DNA of 64,000 nt, taken from contig CAWJIB010000002.1 in assembly GCA_963842835.1 (NCBI GenBank), positions 1 through 64,000 of the forward strand. Reading direction: 5' to 3'. This DNA comes from Roseiarcus sp963842835. GTDB lineage: Bacteria > Pseudomonadota > Alphaproteobacteria > Rhizobiales > Beijerinckiaceae. Shown here one piece after another: positions 1 to 9,852 of this stretch (within the stretch, counting starts at the first letter, position 1; the number at the start of each line of letters is the position of its first letter). The translations under genes were made by a program, and so were the position numbers. The notes under the pieces are model-generated. The model was given only the letters and a program-made list of their open reading frames with translations. It was not told where the DNA came from and made no database searches.

Positions 1-21
1 TCTCGTACGCAGGAGGGCTGC

Positions 22-126
22 ATGGCTCGGCATATGGTCTCCGCTTTGCGCGATCTCTGGGAACTGGCTTCGCTCGCCGCCTTCGTCGCGATGATCGCGC
101 TTGCCGCGCGCGCTTTCGAGGCCTGA
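22..126 (+). CDS. small single-span membrane peptide (34 aa), hypothetical
   Basis: This short reading frame is preceded by a near-perfect Shine-Dalgarno sequence (aggaggg at 11-17), which is the main reason to call it. The 34-residue product has a short charged N-terminus (MARHMVSALRDLWE) and then one hydrophobic stretch at about residues 15-30 (LASLAAFVAMIALAARA), so it is probably a single-pass inner-membrane peptide. It ends about 100 bases before the ispDF start on the same strand. The function is unknown. Anything upstream lies outside the window, so it could be the last gene of an operon. Confidence 0.45.
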   Translation: MARHMVSALRDLWELASLAAFVAMIALAARAFEA

Positions 127-224
127 GCGGCGCGTCCGGCTTGGCGATTGCGGCGCGCTGCTTTATCTCTGCGCGGCCGGGGGGATGCGCCTCGGCCCTT
201 TCACGCCGCCGGAGTTTTCAGCGC

Positions 225-1415
225 TTGCCGCCTCGCGTTTCCCTCATCGTCGTCGCGGCCGGACGCGGCGCGCGGCTCGGCGCGGCGACGCCGAAGCAAT
301 ATCTCAATTGCGCGGGAAAGCCGCTCATCGCTCACGCGCTCGAGGCGCTGGCTTCGGCGCACGAGTTTTGCGCCGCCACCGTCGTCATCCACCCCGACGA
401 TCTCGCGCTTTACCAGGCCGCGCTGGCGTTTCTCTCGCCCGCCGCGGCTTGCCGCTTCGGGCCGCCGGCGTTCGGCGGCGCCAGCCGGCAGCAAAGCGTG
501 CTCGCCGGGCTCGGGGCGCAGAGCTCGGCACGGCCCGATCTCGTCCTCATCCACGACGGCGCGCGCATCTTTCCCTCGCGCGCGCTGATCGCGCGGGCGA
601 TCGAAGCCGCCGAGCGTCACGGCGCGGCGATCCCGGCGATCCCGCTCAGCGACACGATCAAGCAGGTCGACGCCTCGGGGCGCATCCTCGCTTCGCCGGA
701 CCGCGCCTCCTTACGCGCGGTGCAGACGCCGCAGGCGTTCCGCTTCGATCTGATCCTCGAAGCGCATCGGCGCGCGGCGCGCGAAGGCGTCGCGGATCTC
801 ACCGACGACGGCGCGGTCGCCGCCTGGGCCGGCCATGCGACTTACGTTTTCGACGGCGACCCGGAGAACTCCAAAGTGACGACGCTGCAGGATTTGCGCG
901 CGGCCGAGGCGCGTCTGATGAATGCTGCGAGCGACGTCCGCGTCGGCCAGGGTTTCGACGTCCACGCCTTCGCGCCCGGCGATCATGTCTGGCTCGGCGG
1001 CGTGCGCATCCCGCACGTCCAGGCCTTGAGCGGCCATTCCGACGCCGACGTCGCCTTGCACGCGATCGCCGACGCGCTCTACGGCGCGCTCGGCGAGGGC
1101 GACATCGGCGCCCATTTCCCGCCCTCCGATCCGCGCTGGCGCGGCGCCGCCTCCTCGATCTTCCTTAGCCACGCCGCGGCGCGGGTGCGCGCGCGCGGCG
1201 GCATCATCGCCCATCTCGACGCCGCGTTGATTTGCGAGGCGCCGAAGATCGGCCCGTTTCGCGAGGCGATGCGCGCCCGCATCGCCGAGATCGCCGGCGT
1301 CGCCATCGATCGCGTCGGCGTCAAGGCGACGACGTCGGAGGGGCTCGGCTTCACCGGCCGGCGCGAGGGGATCGCCTGCCTCGCGAGCGCGACGATCCGC
1401 CTGCCCATGGGATAA
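225..1415 (+). CDS. ispDF: bifunctional 2-C-methyl-D-erythritol 4-phosphate cytidylyltransferase / MECDP synthase IspDF
   Basis: This enzyme covers two steps of the non-mevalonate isoprenoid pathway: CTP-dependent cytidylylation of MEP and cyclisation to 2-C-methyl-D-erythritol 2,4-cyclodiphosphate. The IspD half starts with the CTP loop AAGRGARLG followed by TPKQY. The IspF half starts near DVRVGQGFDVHAF and carries the metal-site motifs DVHAF and HSDADV. Such fusions are typical of alpha- and epsilonproteobacteria. No ATG lies near the expected N-terminus. I chose the TTG at 225 because ggag (211-214) sits ten bases upstream and the protein then begins directly at the IspD fold. The frame stays open to another TTG at 141, which would add 28 unlikely residues. 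Confidence 0.93.
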   Translation: MPPRVSLIVVAAGRGARLGAATPKQYLNCAGKPLIAHALEALASAHEFCAATVVIHPDDLALYQAALAFLSPAAACRFGPPAFGGASRQQSVLAGLGAQSSARPDLVLIHDGARIFPSRALIARAIEAAERHGAAIPAIPLSDTIKQVDASGRILASPDRASLRAVQTPQAFRFDLILEAHRRAAREGVADLTDDGAVAAWAGHATYVFDGDPENSKVTTLQDLRAAEARLMNAASDVRVGQGFDVHAFAPGDHVWLGGVRIPHVQALSGHSDADVALHAIADALYGALGEGDIGAHFPPSDPRWRGAASSIFLSHAAARVRARGGIIAHLDAALICEAPKIGPFREAMRARIAEIAGVAIDRVGVKATTSEGLGFTGRREGIACLASATIRLPMG

Positions 1416-1429
1416 CGAGAACCCTTGCC

Positions 1430-2002
1430 ATGAAGGACTGGCTCGCCGCGCATTGGGTTCCCGGCGCCCTGCTGATGGCGATCGCGCTGTTGCTTTTGGC
1501 GCCGCCGCTCGTCGGCGCCTGGGGATGGCCGGTCGGTCTCGTCTATCTCCATTCGCCCGTCTACATGCTGCACCAGGTCGAGGAACATAGCGGCGACCGC
1601 TTCCGCGCTTACGTCAACGCGCGCGTTTTCGGCGGCCTCGAAGCGCTGACGACAGTCGATGTTCTCTGGATCAACGTCCCCGGCGTCTGGGGGCTCAATC
1701 TCGCCGCGCTCTACGCCGCCTATTACGTCGACCCCGGCTTCGGCCTCGTCGCGCCCTATCTCATGCTCGTCAACGCGCTCGTGCATTGCGCGCCGGCCGC
1801 CCGGATGCGCGCCTATAATCCCGGCCTCGCGACCGCCTGCGTCCTGTTCCTGCCGCTCGCGCTCTTCGCGCTGTGGCGGATTCCGGCCTCGGCGCCGCAG
1901 CACGCGCTCGGGCTCGCGCTCGCGTTGGCGATCCACGCGGCGATCGTGGCGCGCGTCGGACGGCGCGCATTCGCGCTGCGGACCCTCGCGAAAGCCTCGT
2001 GA
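1430..2002 (+). CDS. HXXEE-motif membrane protein (190 aa)
   Basis: The product is a hydrophobic 190-residue protein with about five predicted membrane segments. Near residue 45 it has HQVEEH, the signature of the HXXEE family of bacterial integral membrane proteins, whose function is not established. The ATG at 1430 lies 14 bases after the ispDF stop, so the two are probably co-transcribed. The only visible link to isoprenoid synthesis is this position. The gene ends 12 bases before the convergent kinase-like gene on the other strand. Confidence 0.75.
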   Translation: MKDWLAAHWVPGALLMAIALLLLAPPLVGAWGWPVGLVYLHSPVYMLHQVEEHSGDRFRAYVNARVFGGLEALTTVDVLWINVPGVWGLNLAALYAAYYVDPGFGLVAPYLMLVNALVHCAPAARMRAYNPGLATACVLFLPLALFALWRIPASAPQHALGLALALAIHAAIVARVGRRAFALRTLAKAS

Positions 2003-2014
2003 CCGACGGGGGCG

Positions 2015-3085
2015 TCAGCCCTTTTCCAGGCGATCGAGCGCTTGCTCGGCCAGGCCGAGATAGCGCGCCGCGAGCGGCTCCCATTTGGCCGGCTGCCGCG
2101 GCGCGGGATCGAGGAGATGCGCCAGGGCGAGGCGCGCGCGCAGCACCGCGCGGCGCGAAGCGTGCAAATGAAACAGTCGATCCGGCGGCTTGTCCCGAAG
2201 CGCGTTCGTCACGCGCTGGAAAATCGCCGGCCCCAACCAGTCCGCGCCGAGCAGAGCGCATTCCACGCCGAGATAGGCGAGTTCGTCGACGGGATCGACC
2301 ATTCGCAATTCCGCGCTGAATTCCAGGCAGTCGAAAATGGCGACCTCGTCCTCGAGGCAGACGTGTTCGGGCCTGAGATCGCCGTGACCGTCGACGAGCC
2401 GCCCTTGAGCGGCGCGCGCGCTGAGCCAATCCGCATGGGTTTGCAAGGCGGCGTCCATGCGGTCGAGGATCGCCGGCGCGCGGCCGTGGTCGACGGCGAA
2501 TCGCCGCGCGGTGAGGATGCGGCGATTGAAGGCCTGTTCCTCGATGAGCCGATCGACGTAAGCCGCCGGCGCTATCGCGGGGTGGGCCGCCTGCTGATAG
2601 AAGCGAGCGAGCGCGCGGGCGATGCGCTCGACGTCCTCGGCGCCGAGCGCGCCACCCGTCAGCAGCCGGTCGAGCATCCGCGCCTGCGGAAGCCGGCGCA
2701 TGACGACGATCCATTCGACCGTCTCGCCCTCCCCGTCCAGCGCCAAGGATCCGTTCGGCGCGAGTTTGAGCGGCGCGACACCGAGATAGACGTCAGGGGC
2801 GAGGCGGCGATTGAGCGTCAGCTCGGCGCGGCAATCGGCTTCCCTCGCCCGCAGAGTCGAATAGTCGAGAAAGGGATAGCGCACCGGCTTCTTGATCTTG
2901 TAGGCGCGCCGGCTCGTGAGGAACACGTAGGACATATGGGTCTCGACGATCTCGACGACGCCGCCGGCCTCGCCATAGGCGGCCGCGCGGCTGAGGAAGC
3001 GGACCTTGTCCTCGATCGCGACGCGGGCGCCCGCGTCCTCGGCGCGGCGATCCTCGCCGCTCGCATCGGCGCGCGAATCGATCAT
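2015..3085 (-). CDS. aminoglycoside phosphotransferase-like kinase family protein (COG2187 type)
   Basis: The 356-residue protein resembles the COG2187 family of phosphotransferase-fold proteins. Visible signs are the N-terminal block ETHMSYVFLTSRRAYKIKKPVRYPFLDYS, where the lysines occupy the nucleotide-binding region, and a kinase-like catalytic loop around GRLVDGHGDLRPEHVCLEDEVAIFDCLEF with the HGDLRPEHV (Brenner-like) motif followed by an acidic metal site. The natural substrate is unknown. In many members this domain is fused to an AAA-type kinase domain, which is absent here. It is eight bases downstream of the HhH gene on the same strand, so the two probably form an operon. Confidence 0.75.
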   Translation of the reverse strand: MIDSRADASGEDRRAEDAGARVAIEDKVRFLSRAAAYGEAGGVVEIVETHMSYVFLTSRRAYKIKKPVRYPFLDYSTLRAREADCRAELTLNRRLAPDVYLGVAPLKLAPNGSLALDGEGETVEWIVVMRRLPQARMLDRLLTGGALGAEDVERIARALARFYQQAAHPAIAPAAYVDRLIEEQAFNRRILTARRFAVDHGRAPAILDRMDAALQTHADWLSARAAQGRLVDGHGDLRPEHVCLEDEVAIFDCLEFSAELRMVDPVDELAYLGVECALLGADWLGPAIFQRVTNALRDKPPDRLFHLHASRRAVLRARLALAHLLDPAPRQPAKWEPLAARYLGLAEQALDRLEKG

Positions 3086-3092
3086 CGCGCGT

Positions 3093-3983
3093 TCAGGCCG
3101 CGGAGGGTCCGCGCGCGTCTTGCTTCAGCCAAGTGTCGCGACATTCTTCCTCCCGTCCGCGCACCACGCGGCGGCCGGCCATCGGCCCCCGCGTTTCCGT
3201 AACGACGGTGCACTGCCCCTCGGGCAGCGCGTCGGTTTCATAATAGATCACCACCCAGTCCTTGACGCGCCCGAGCTCATGGGCGAGGCCCGTGTTGGAA
3301 TAGAGCGCGGTGAAACGCCACCCGTCGCGCGTCGCGTGCAGGATCGGCAGCCACGCCTCGGCCGTCGGATTGAAGCGCTTGGGCGCGATTTTGCGCAAGG
3401 CGCCCGTCGCCGCCTTTTCGCGATATTCGCTGTCGACGTCGAGCAACAGGGCGACCGACGGGCGCTCTCTCGCCTGCCGCAGGCGGCGCAGCCGCGGCCG
3501 GCCGAGCCGCTCGGCCAGCGCCGTGCGGATCATCTCGGCGCGTCGCGGCCCGATCCCTTCGACGCTGGCGAGGCGGCCGTCGTGCGCCGCCGTTTCCAGC
3601 GCCTCCAAGGTCTCGACGTGCAGCGCGTCGAAAATGCGCCGGGCGAGCTGCGGGCCGACGCCGGGAATGGTGAGAAAGAGCTTCTCCGGCTCCAGCGCGC
3701 CGCGCAGCCGCTCGAGCTGCGCCCATCGCCCGGTGGTCAGCATCTCGGCGAGGGCCGCGGCGATCGAGCGGCCGATTCCGGGAAGCGCCGTCAGGCCGTC
3801 GCGGCCTTGCTCCGCGAACAGGCCGTCCAGCGGCCGATCGAGGCCTTCGATCACCCCCGCCGCTCGCTCATAGGCGGCGACGCGAAAGCCCTCGGCGCCC
3901 TGCTGGCGCAAGAGATCGGCGTATTCGCGAAGATTTCCCGCGAGAACGGCGTTTGGCTGGAGATCGGCGGGTCGAACCGCCAT
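3093..3983 (-). CDS. helix-hairpin-helix protein resembling the N-terminal part of PolX
   Basis: The N-terminal half (residues about 10-170) looks like the 8-kDa and HhH region of family X DNA polymerases. It contains GFRVAAYERAAGVIEGL, comparable with PFRVRAYRNAARTL in the polX product of this window, then HhH hairpins LTALPGIGRSIAAALAEML, LTIPGVGPQLARRIF and VEGIGPRRAEMI. There is no nucleotidyltransferase palm and no PHP domain. The remaining 120 residues form a different domain of unknown function (VALLLDVDSEYR to the C-terminus). It probably binds DNA non-specifically and may act in repair, but this is inferred from the fold only. It is transcribed away from groEL across a 231-base gap. 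Confidence 0.75.
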   Translation of the reverse strand: MAVRPADLQPNAVLAGNLREYADLLRQQGAEGFRVAAYERAAGVIEGLDRPLDGLFAEQGRDGLTALPGIGRSIAAALAEMLTTGRWAQLERLRGALEPEKLFLTIPGVGPQLARRIFDALHVETLEALETAAHDGRLASVEGIGPRRAEMIRTALAERLGRPRLRRLRQARERPSVALLLDVDSEYREKAATGALRKIAPKRFNPTAEAWLPILHATRDGWRFTALYSNTGLAHELGRVKDWVVIYYETDALPEGQCTVVTETRGPMAGRRVVRGREEECRDTWLKQDARGPSAA

Positions 3984-4214
3984 GCTCTTGCACCCCGCTG
4001 CATCGAGCGTTTGCGTCGCCAGGATTTACCGACGCCGCCCGCGCTGGGCATTGCGCGGCGTCAAGTCGCCTCAGGGGCTTGCCGGCGTTCGCACGGGCGC
4101 GCCGGAACTGCGTCAGATCAATGCGGCGGGGCGGGTTCGGGCGGAAAAGAAAAACGCTTTGCATGCGGGCGGGCCCGCCGGACGTTGGCGGACGCCTTCA
4201 ATCAGGGGGCAGAA

Positions 4215-5837
<1,623 letters not shown>

Positions 5838-5848
5838 GAGACGCTGCG

Positions 5849-6508
5849 ATGCCCTTCCTCGATCGCGCGGAGGCCGGCCGCAAGCTGGCGCGAGCCTTAG
5901 CCTCGTATAAGGATCAAAATCCGGTGGTGCTCGCTCTGCCGCGCGGCGGCCTTCCGGTCGCGGCCGAAATCGCGGCGGCGCTCGAGGCTCCGCTCGATAT
6001 CGTTCTCGTGCGCAAGATCGGCGTGCCCTACCAGCCGGAACTCGCGATGGGCGCGGTGGTGGACGGCGGCGAACCCGTCACGGTGCGCAACGAGGACGTC
6101 ATCAGCGCGGCGGGGGTGAGCGAACGCGAATTCAAGGCCGCGTGCTCGCGCGAACTCGTCGAGATCGAGCGGCGGCGCGTGCTCTTCCTCGGCCAAAGAC
6201 GCCGCGCCGAAATCGCCGGACATACGGCGATCGTGACCGACGACGGCGTCGCGACGGGCGCGACGGCCCGGGCCGCCCTGCAGGCGATCCGCAAGCGCGG
6301 TCCCAAAAAACTCGTGCTCGCCATTCCCGTCGCCGCGAGCGATACGGTCGAGGAGCTGCGAAGCGAGGTCGACGACCTGGTTTGCCTCGAGGCGCCGCGC
6401 CGCTTCGGCGCCGTTGGCGCCTTTTACGCCGATTTCAGCCAAGTGCCGGACGAGGAAGTCAACGCGATCCTCGCCCGCTTCCCCGTCGAGACGCCAGCCA
6501 AAGCGTAG
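5849..6508 (+). CDS. phosphoribosyltransferase family protein
   Basis: The 219-residue type I phosphoribosyltransferase-fold protein carries the PRPP loop VTDDGVATGATA at about residues 129-140 and the early LALPRGGLPVAAEIA block. Proteins of this type often accompany stress genes in Proteobacteria. The acceptor substrate cannot be told from sequence, and the fold is also used by regulators. Translation starts 11 bases after the groEL stop, so the two are very likely one operon. A PRPP synthetase-like gene lies about 5 kb downstream on the other strand, which hints at a shared nucleotide-salvage role under stress but does not prove it. Confidence 0.85.
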   Translation: MPFLDRAEAGRKLARALASYKDQNPVVLALPRGGLPVAAEIAAALEAPLDIVLVRKIGVPYQPELAMGAVVDGGEPVTVRNEDVISAAGVSEREFKAACSRELVEIERRRVLFLGQRRRAEIAGHTAIVTDDGVATGATARAALQAIRKRGPKKLVLAIPVAASDTVEELRSEVDDLVCLEAPRRFGAVGAFYADFSQVPDEEVNAILARFPVETPAKA

Positions 6509-6517
6509 CGGCGGCAG

Positions 6518-7135
6518 TCATCCTTCCCGCGGTTCGACGGCGGCCTCGCTCATGTGCGCCGATCCGGCCGGCATCATGGCGGAAACTTCGGGAAAGACCG
6601 GAGAAGCCGAACGGGCGCCGGGACTTTCGGCGCCGCTGGCCGCGCGAACGCTCGGACCGCCCTGACTGACCACGAGCTGCCGCCAGAGCGCCAGAATGTT
6701 CGTCCGCGTCGCCGTCGCGATCAGGCAATAGCCCCTGGGATCGAGCACATAGAGCGTGGCGCCGGGGTCGTTGCGAATGGCGCGGACCGCCTCGTCGATG
6801 ATCTGCAGACACGTGTCGAGCTGCTCGACGCTCTGCAGGCGCGCGTGGTGCGCCATGTCGTCGAGCCGATAGGCCTCGACGGCTCCGGAGCCGACGCGGT
6901 CGCCCTCGCGGCCGAGCTCGAAAAATACGTTGACGACGGGAAGCATCCCTTGGATCGCGGCGTAAACGGCGGCGACCTCGTCGGGCCCGCATATCACGAG
7001 ATGTTCGGCGTTCGTCTTCGCGGCTTCGCGCTCCGGCTGAAAATCGAAAGAGCCGGCGATCTCTCGCTGCAACCATCGCCGCACTTCCGGCGGGGCGGTT
7101 CGTATCTGTTCGGGGCTCAAGGTGATCCCAATCAT
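6518..7135 (-). CDS. hypothetical protein (205 aa) with upstream FixK/FNR-like box
   Basis: I do not recognise the family. The protein starts MIGITLSPEQIRTAPPEVRRWLQREI and has a central alpha/beta-looking region (HLVICGPDEVAAVYAAIQGMLPVVNVFFELG, TLYVLDPRGYCLIATATRTNI). The last 45 residues are rich in Ser, Ala, Gly and Pro and probably disordered. There is no signal peptide or membrane segment. I chose the ATG at 7135 because ggagg lies six bases upstream; the frame stays open to 7219 but without a better start. A TTGA-N6-TCAA site at 7206-7219 is placed suitably for a promoter of this gene, with TTGTAT about 30 bases from the box centre as a possible -10. Confidence 0.7.
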   Translation of the reverse strand: MIGITLSPEQIRTAPPEVRRWLQREIAGSFDFQPEREAAKTNAEHLVICGPDEVAAVYAAIQGMLPVVNVFFELGREGDRVGSGAVEAYRLDDMAHHARLQSVEQLDTCLQIIDEAVRAIRNDPGATLYVLDPRGYCLIATATRTNILALWRQLVVSQGGPSVRAASGAESPGARSASPVFPEVSAMMPAGSAHMSEAAVEPREG

Positions 7136-7205
7136 GACACGCCTCCGGCTCGATGACATCGGTTGCCAATATGGGATACAAAGAGCGGCAATCGACGAGG
7201 CCGCC

Positions 7206-7219
7206 TTGATATGCGTCAA
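7206..7219. promoter_or_regulatory. FixK/FNR-type box TTGA-N6-TCAA
   Basis: The sequence is TTGATATGCGTCAA, a perfect match to the TTGA-N6-TCAA palindrome bound by FNR/FixK/FnrN regulators. It lies between two divergent genes. For the minus-strand gene starting at 7135 the centre (7212.5) is about 30 bases from a -10-like TTGTAT (7181-7176), a class II activator geometry. For the plus-strand M50 gene it is only 33 bases before the ATG, which is too close for the same arrangement. Confidence 0.55.
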
Positions 7220-7251
7220 GAGCCGACCAAAGCCAAATCGAGGAGTCCGCT

Positions 7252-8370
7252 ATGCGCTGGTCGCTGACGATAGGCCGCTTCGGCGGAACGGCCGTGAAGA
7301 TTCACGTGACCTTCCTGCTCTTACTCGCCTGGATCGGCTTTAGCGCCTGGCAACTGCACGGCGCGGCGGCGGCCCGCGACAGCGTCGTCTTCATCGTGCT
7401 TCTCTTCGCTTGCGTCGTGCTGCACGAATTCGGCCATATCCTCGTGGCGCGCCATTTCGGCATCGCGACGCCCGAGGTCACGTTGCTGCCCATCGGCGGG
7501 GTGGCGAGCATGCAGAGCCTGCCCGAAAAGCCTGCGCAGGAGCTCGCCATCTCGATCGCCGGGCCGCTGGTCAATTTCGCCATCGCGATCGTGCTTCTCC
7601 TGCTCGTCGGCCGGATCAATTCCGCCGACCTCGCGCGGCTCGACGACCCCCAGGTTTCGCTTTTCGCGCGGCTCGCCGCGGCCAACGTCTTTCTCGCCGT
7701 CTTCAATCTCGTCCCCGCCTTTCCCATGGACGGGGGCCGCGTGCTGCGCGCGCTGCTGGCGATGAGATTCGGCCGGCCGAGAGCGACCCAGATCGCCGCT
7801 ACGATCGGACAGGCCTTCGCCTTCGTCCTCGGCTTTCTCGGTCTCTTCGGCAATCCGCTGCTCATCTTCATTGCGATTTTCGTTTATGTCGCCGCGGCGG
7901 GGGAGGCCCAGATGACGGCCTTTCACGAATCCGCGCGAGGCCTCGACGTCGCCCAGGCGATGGAGACGACCTTCGCCGCGCTCCCAGTGAACGCCAAATT
8001 GTCCGACGCGGTCGAGACGCTGCTCGCCACCGCGCAGCACGAATTTCCGGTCGTCGACGGCTTCGGCAAGCCGGTGGGTCTGATGATGCGCCAGGATATC
8101 CTCGCGGCGTTGAAGGACCATGATCGCGAGGCGGCGGTCGCCAGTTTCATGCGCGCGCCGATCGAGACCTTGCGGGGAACGACGCCGCTCGAAGCCGCGC
8201 TCGATCGCTTCTACCAGCAGGATGCGTCGGGGCTTTGCGTCGTCGATCGCGACGAAGTCCTCGTCGGGCTGCTCACGCGCCAGAACCTCGCGGAAATGAT
8301 GATGATCAAGTCGATGCGCCCGGACTGGCGCTTCGAGCGGGCGCGCGCCTCGAGGGTCGCGGCCGACTGA
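7252..8370 (+). CDS. site-2 protease family (M50) zinc metalloprotease with CBS domain pair
   Basis: The protein is an intramembrane metalloprotease of the Rip3/SpoIVFB group. Zinc ligands are visible in HEFGH (His58, Glu59, His62) in the second membrane segment and in NLVPAFPMDGGR (Asp160). Four to six hydrophobic segments fill the first 220 residues. The C-terminal part (about 235-350) is a tandem CBS module (GLDVAQAMETTF and HEFPVVDGFGKPVGLMMRQD; ASFMRAPIETL and SGLCVVDRDEVLVGLLTRQN), which usually senses adenine nucleotides. The start follows aggag (7241-7245) at good spacing. The substrate is unknown. The divergent hypothetical gene and the FixK-like box between them suggest an oxygen-limitation or stress context. 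Confidence 0.9.
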   Translation: MRWSLTIGRFGGTAVKIHVTFLLLLAWIGFSAWQLHGAAAARDSVVFIVLLFACVVLHEFGHILVARHFGIATPEVTLLPIGGVASMQSLPEKPAQELAISIAGPLVNFAIAIVLLLLVGRINSADLARLDDPQVSLFARLAAANVFLAVFNLVPAFPMDGGRVLRALLAMRFGRPRATQIAATIGQAFAFVLGFLGLFGNPLLIFIAIFVYVAAAGEAQMTAFHESARGLDVAQAMETTFAALPVNAKLSDAVETLLATAQHEFPVVDGFGKPVGLMMRQDILAALKDHDREAAVASFMRAPIETLRGTTPLEAALDRFYQQDASGLCVVDRDEVLVGLLTRQNLAEMMMIKSMRPDWRFERARASRVAAD

Positions 8371-8437
8371 ACCGCAGCCGAGCTTTCTGAAATCCCGTCT
8401 CGCCCGGCATTGTGGTCGGACAAATAGAGAGATCGCC

Positions 8438-9298
8438 ATGATGAAGCTCGTGAGGATGGCGGCGATGGCCTTTCTCGGCGCGGCGACGATCGGCTCTGCC
8501 GCGGGCGCGATCCCGGCTCGGGCGGCCGATCCGGGCGTCCCGATCCTGCTCTACCATCGGTTTCATCCCAGCGTTGCCGGACCCACGACGGTCACGACGC
8601 CGGCTTTCGAGGAGCAGCTCCGCTGGCTCGCCGATCATCATTACAAGGTCGAGCGGCTCGCTTCGGTCGTCGCCGCGCTGCGCGGCGGCGCCCCTCTCGA
8701 GCCGATGACGGTCGCCATCACCGTCGATGACGGACGACGATCGCAATACACCGAGATGTTCCCGATCGTTCTGCGCTACAAAGTCCCCGTCACCCTCTTC
8801 GTCTATACCGACGCCGTCTCGTATGAACCCGACGCGCTCACCTGGGCGGAGATCGAGGAGATGCTGAAATCCGGCCTCGTCGACGTGCAATCGCACACCT
8901 GCTCGCACCCGTATTTCGACAAAGAGCGGGCGCGCAGGAGCCCGGCCGACTATGAATCCTTCGTCGCCGCGGAGCTCGCGCGGTCCAAGAAGACGCTCGA
9001 GGAGCGCTTGAAGAGGCCGGTCGAATTCCTGGCGTGGCCTTACGGCATTTTCGACCGCGATCTCGAGCGGGCCGCCGCGGCGGCCGGCTATAGCGCGGCG
9101 TTCGCCGTCGAAGGCCATCTGGCGCGCCCCGACGGCGATTTGTTCGCCGTGCCGCGCGTCATGGTCTTCGACGCGGATCGGGGAGAGAAGTTCGAGAGGC
9201 TGCTGGGCGACGGCGCCCCCGGTCGCGTCGCGGCGGACGATCCGCTCGCGTCATGCGAAGCCCACGGCGCGCCGCCGCTTGTCGCTCCGCAACAGTGA
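8438..9298 (+). CDS. secreted polysaccharide deacetylase family protein
   Basis: This is a NodB-homology (carbohydrate esterase 4) protein with an N-terminal signal peptide (about residues 1-29, ending IPARA). The catalytic aspartates are in TVDDGRRSQY (Asp97, Asp98) and the metal-binding histidines in QSHTCSHPYF (His153, His157), with LAWPYGIFD as a later motif. It should act in the periplasm on an N-acetylated polysaccharide, possibly peptidoglycan or a biofilm polymer; the substrate cannot be decided. The canonical TFDDG is TVDDG here, a mild change. It follows the M50 gene by 67 bases on the same strand. Confidence 0.88.
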   Translation: MMKLVRMAAMAFLGAATIGSAAGAIPARAADPGVPILLYHRFHPSVAGPTTVTTPAFEEQLRWLADHHYKVERLASVVAALRGGAPLEPMTVAITVDDGRRSQYTEMFPIVLRYKVPVTLFVYTDAVSYEPDALTWAEIEEMLKSGLVDVQSHTCSHPYFDKERARRSPADYESFVAAELARSKKTLEERLKRPVEFLAWPYGIFDRDLERAAAAAGYSAAFAVEGHLARPDGDLFAVPRVMVFDADRGEKFERLLGDGAPGRVAADDPLASCEAHGAPPLVAPQQ

Positions 9299-9330
9299 CG
9301 CCGCGCCAAGCGCGAATTTCCTCGACGGTT

Positions 9331-9744
9331 CTACGGCGCCGAGGCGGGCGGCGCCCCGACCGGCGATCGGGCAAGCGAAGCGAGGTGCGAAGACGATGTC
9401 AGACGCGCCGCTTCCCGCCGCAATATGCCTTCCGCGTCGAGGCCGCGGATCGGCAGGTCGAGATCGCGCGGCACGTCGCCCGAAAGTTGCAGCATCAAGT
9501 AGCGCCCGCAACAGACCCGCAGAAAGGACGAGAAGTTCGCGACTTCGCCATGCGCTTCCATAAGCTCCTCATGGAGCTTCACCAGCAATTGCGGCAAATT
9601 CATCCCGTCGCGCTGAGCAATCTCCTCAAGCACGCGCCAATAGAAGTTTTCGAGGCGAACGCTCGTTGAATAGCCGCGCATCCGCACGGATTTGAGGCGC
9701 GTTCGCCACATCTGCGCATCCGCGCCGATGAAGAGCCTGCACAT
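9331..9744 (-). CDS. ribbon-helix-helix domain protein (137 aa)
   Basis: After a short leader the protein contains KSVRMRGYSTSVRLENFYWRVLEEIAQRDGMNLPQLLVKLHEEL, which fits the RHH_4-type ribbon-helix-helix domain found in alphaproteobacteria (often annotated as aryl-sulfate sulfotransferase-like or hypothetical). Such a fold usually binds DNA as a dimer through the beta strand (TSVRLE). The remaining residues look partly disordered. The start at 9744 has ggagg six bases upstream; the frame runs open to 9795 without a Shine-Dalgarno sequence. No target can be named. It is tail-to-tail with the deacetylase gene. Confidence 0.72.
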   Translation of the reverse strand: MCRLFIGADAQMWRTRLKSVRMRGYSTSVRLENFYWRVLEEIAQRDGMNLPQLLVKLHEELMEAHGEVANFSSFLRVCCGRYLMLQLSGDVPRDLDLPIRGLDAEGILRREAARLTSSSHLASLARSPVGAPPASAP

Positions 9745-9852
9745 CGGCCACCTCCCAAGGCGCCCACGCCGCCAAGCCGGGCGCCAGCATAGCAACCGCC
9801 GCGCAAGGGGCCAATCGCTCCCTCGCGCGACGCCAATCGCCGAGCCGAGCGG

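Noticed and set aside
3984..4214. CIRCE/HrcA operator or FixK box upstream of groEL
   Set aside because: No TTAGCACTC inverted repeat is present, and the best FixK-like match (CTGC-N6-TCAA at 4108-4121) has two mismatches and no -10 at the right distance.
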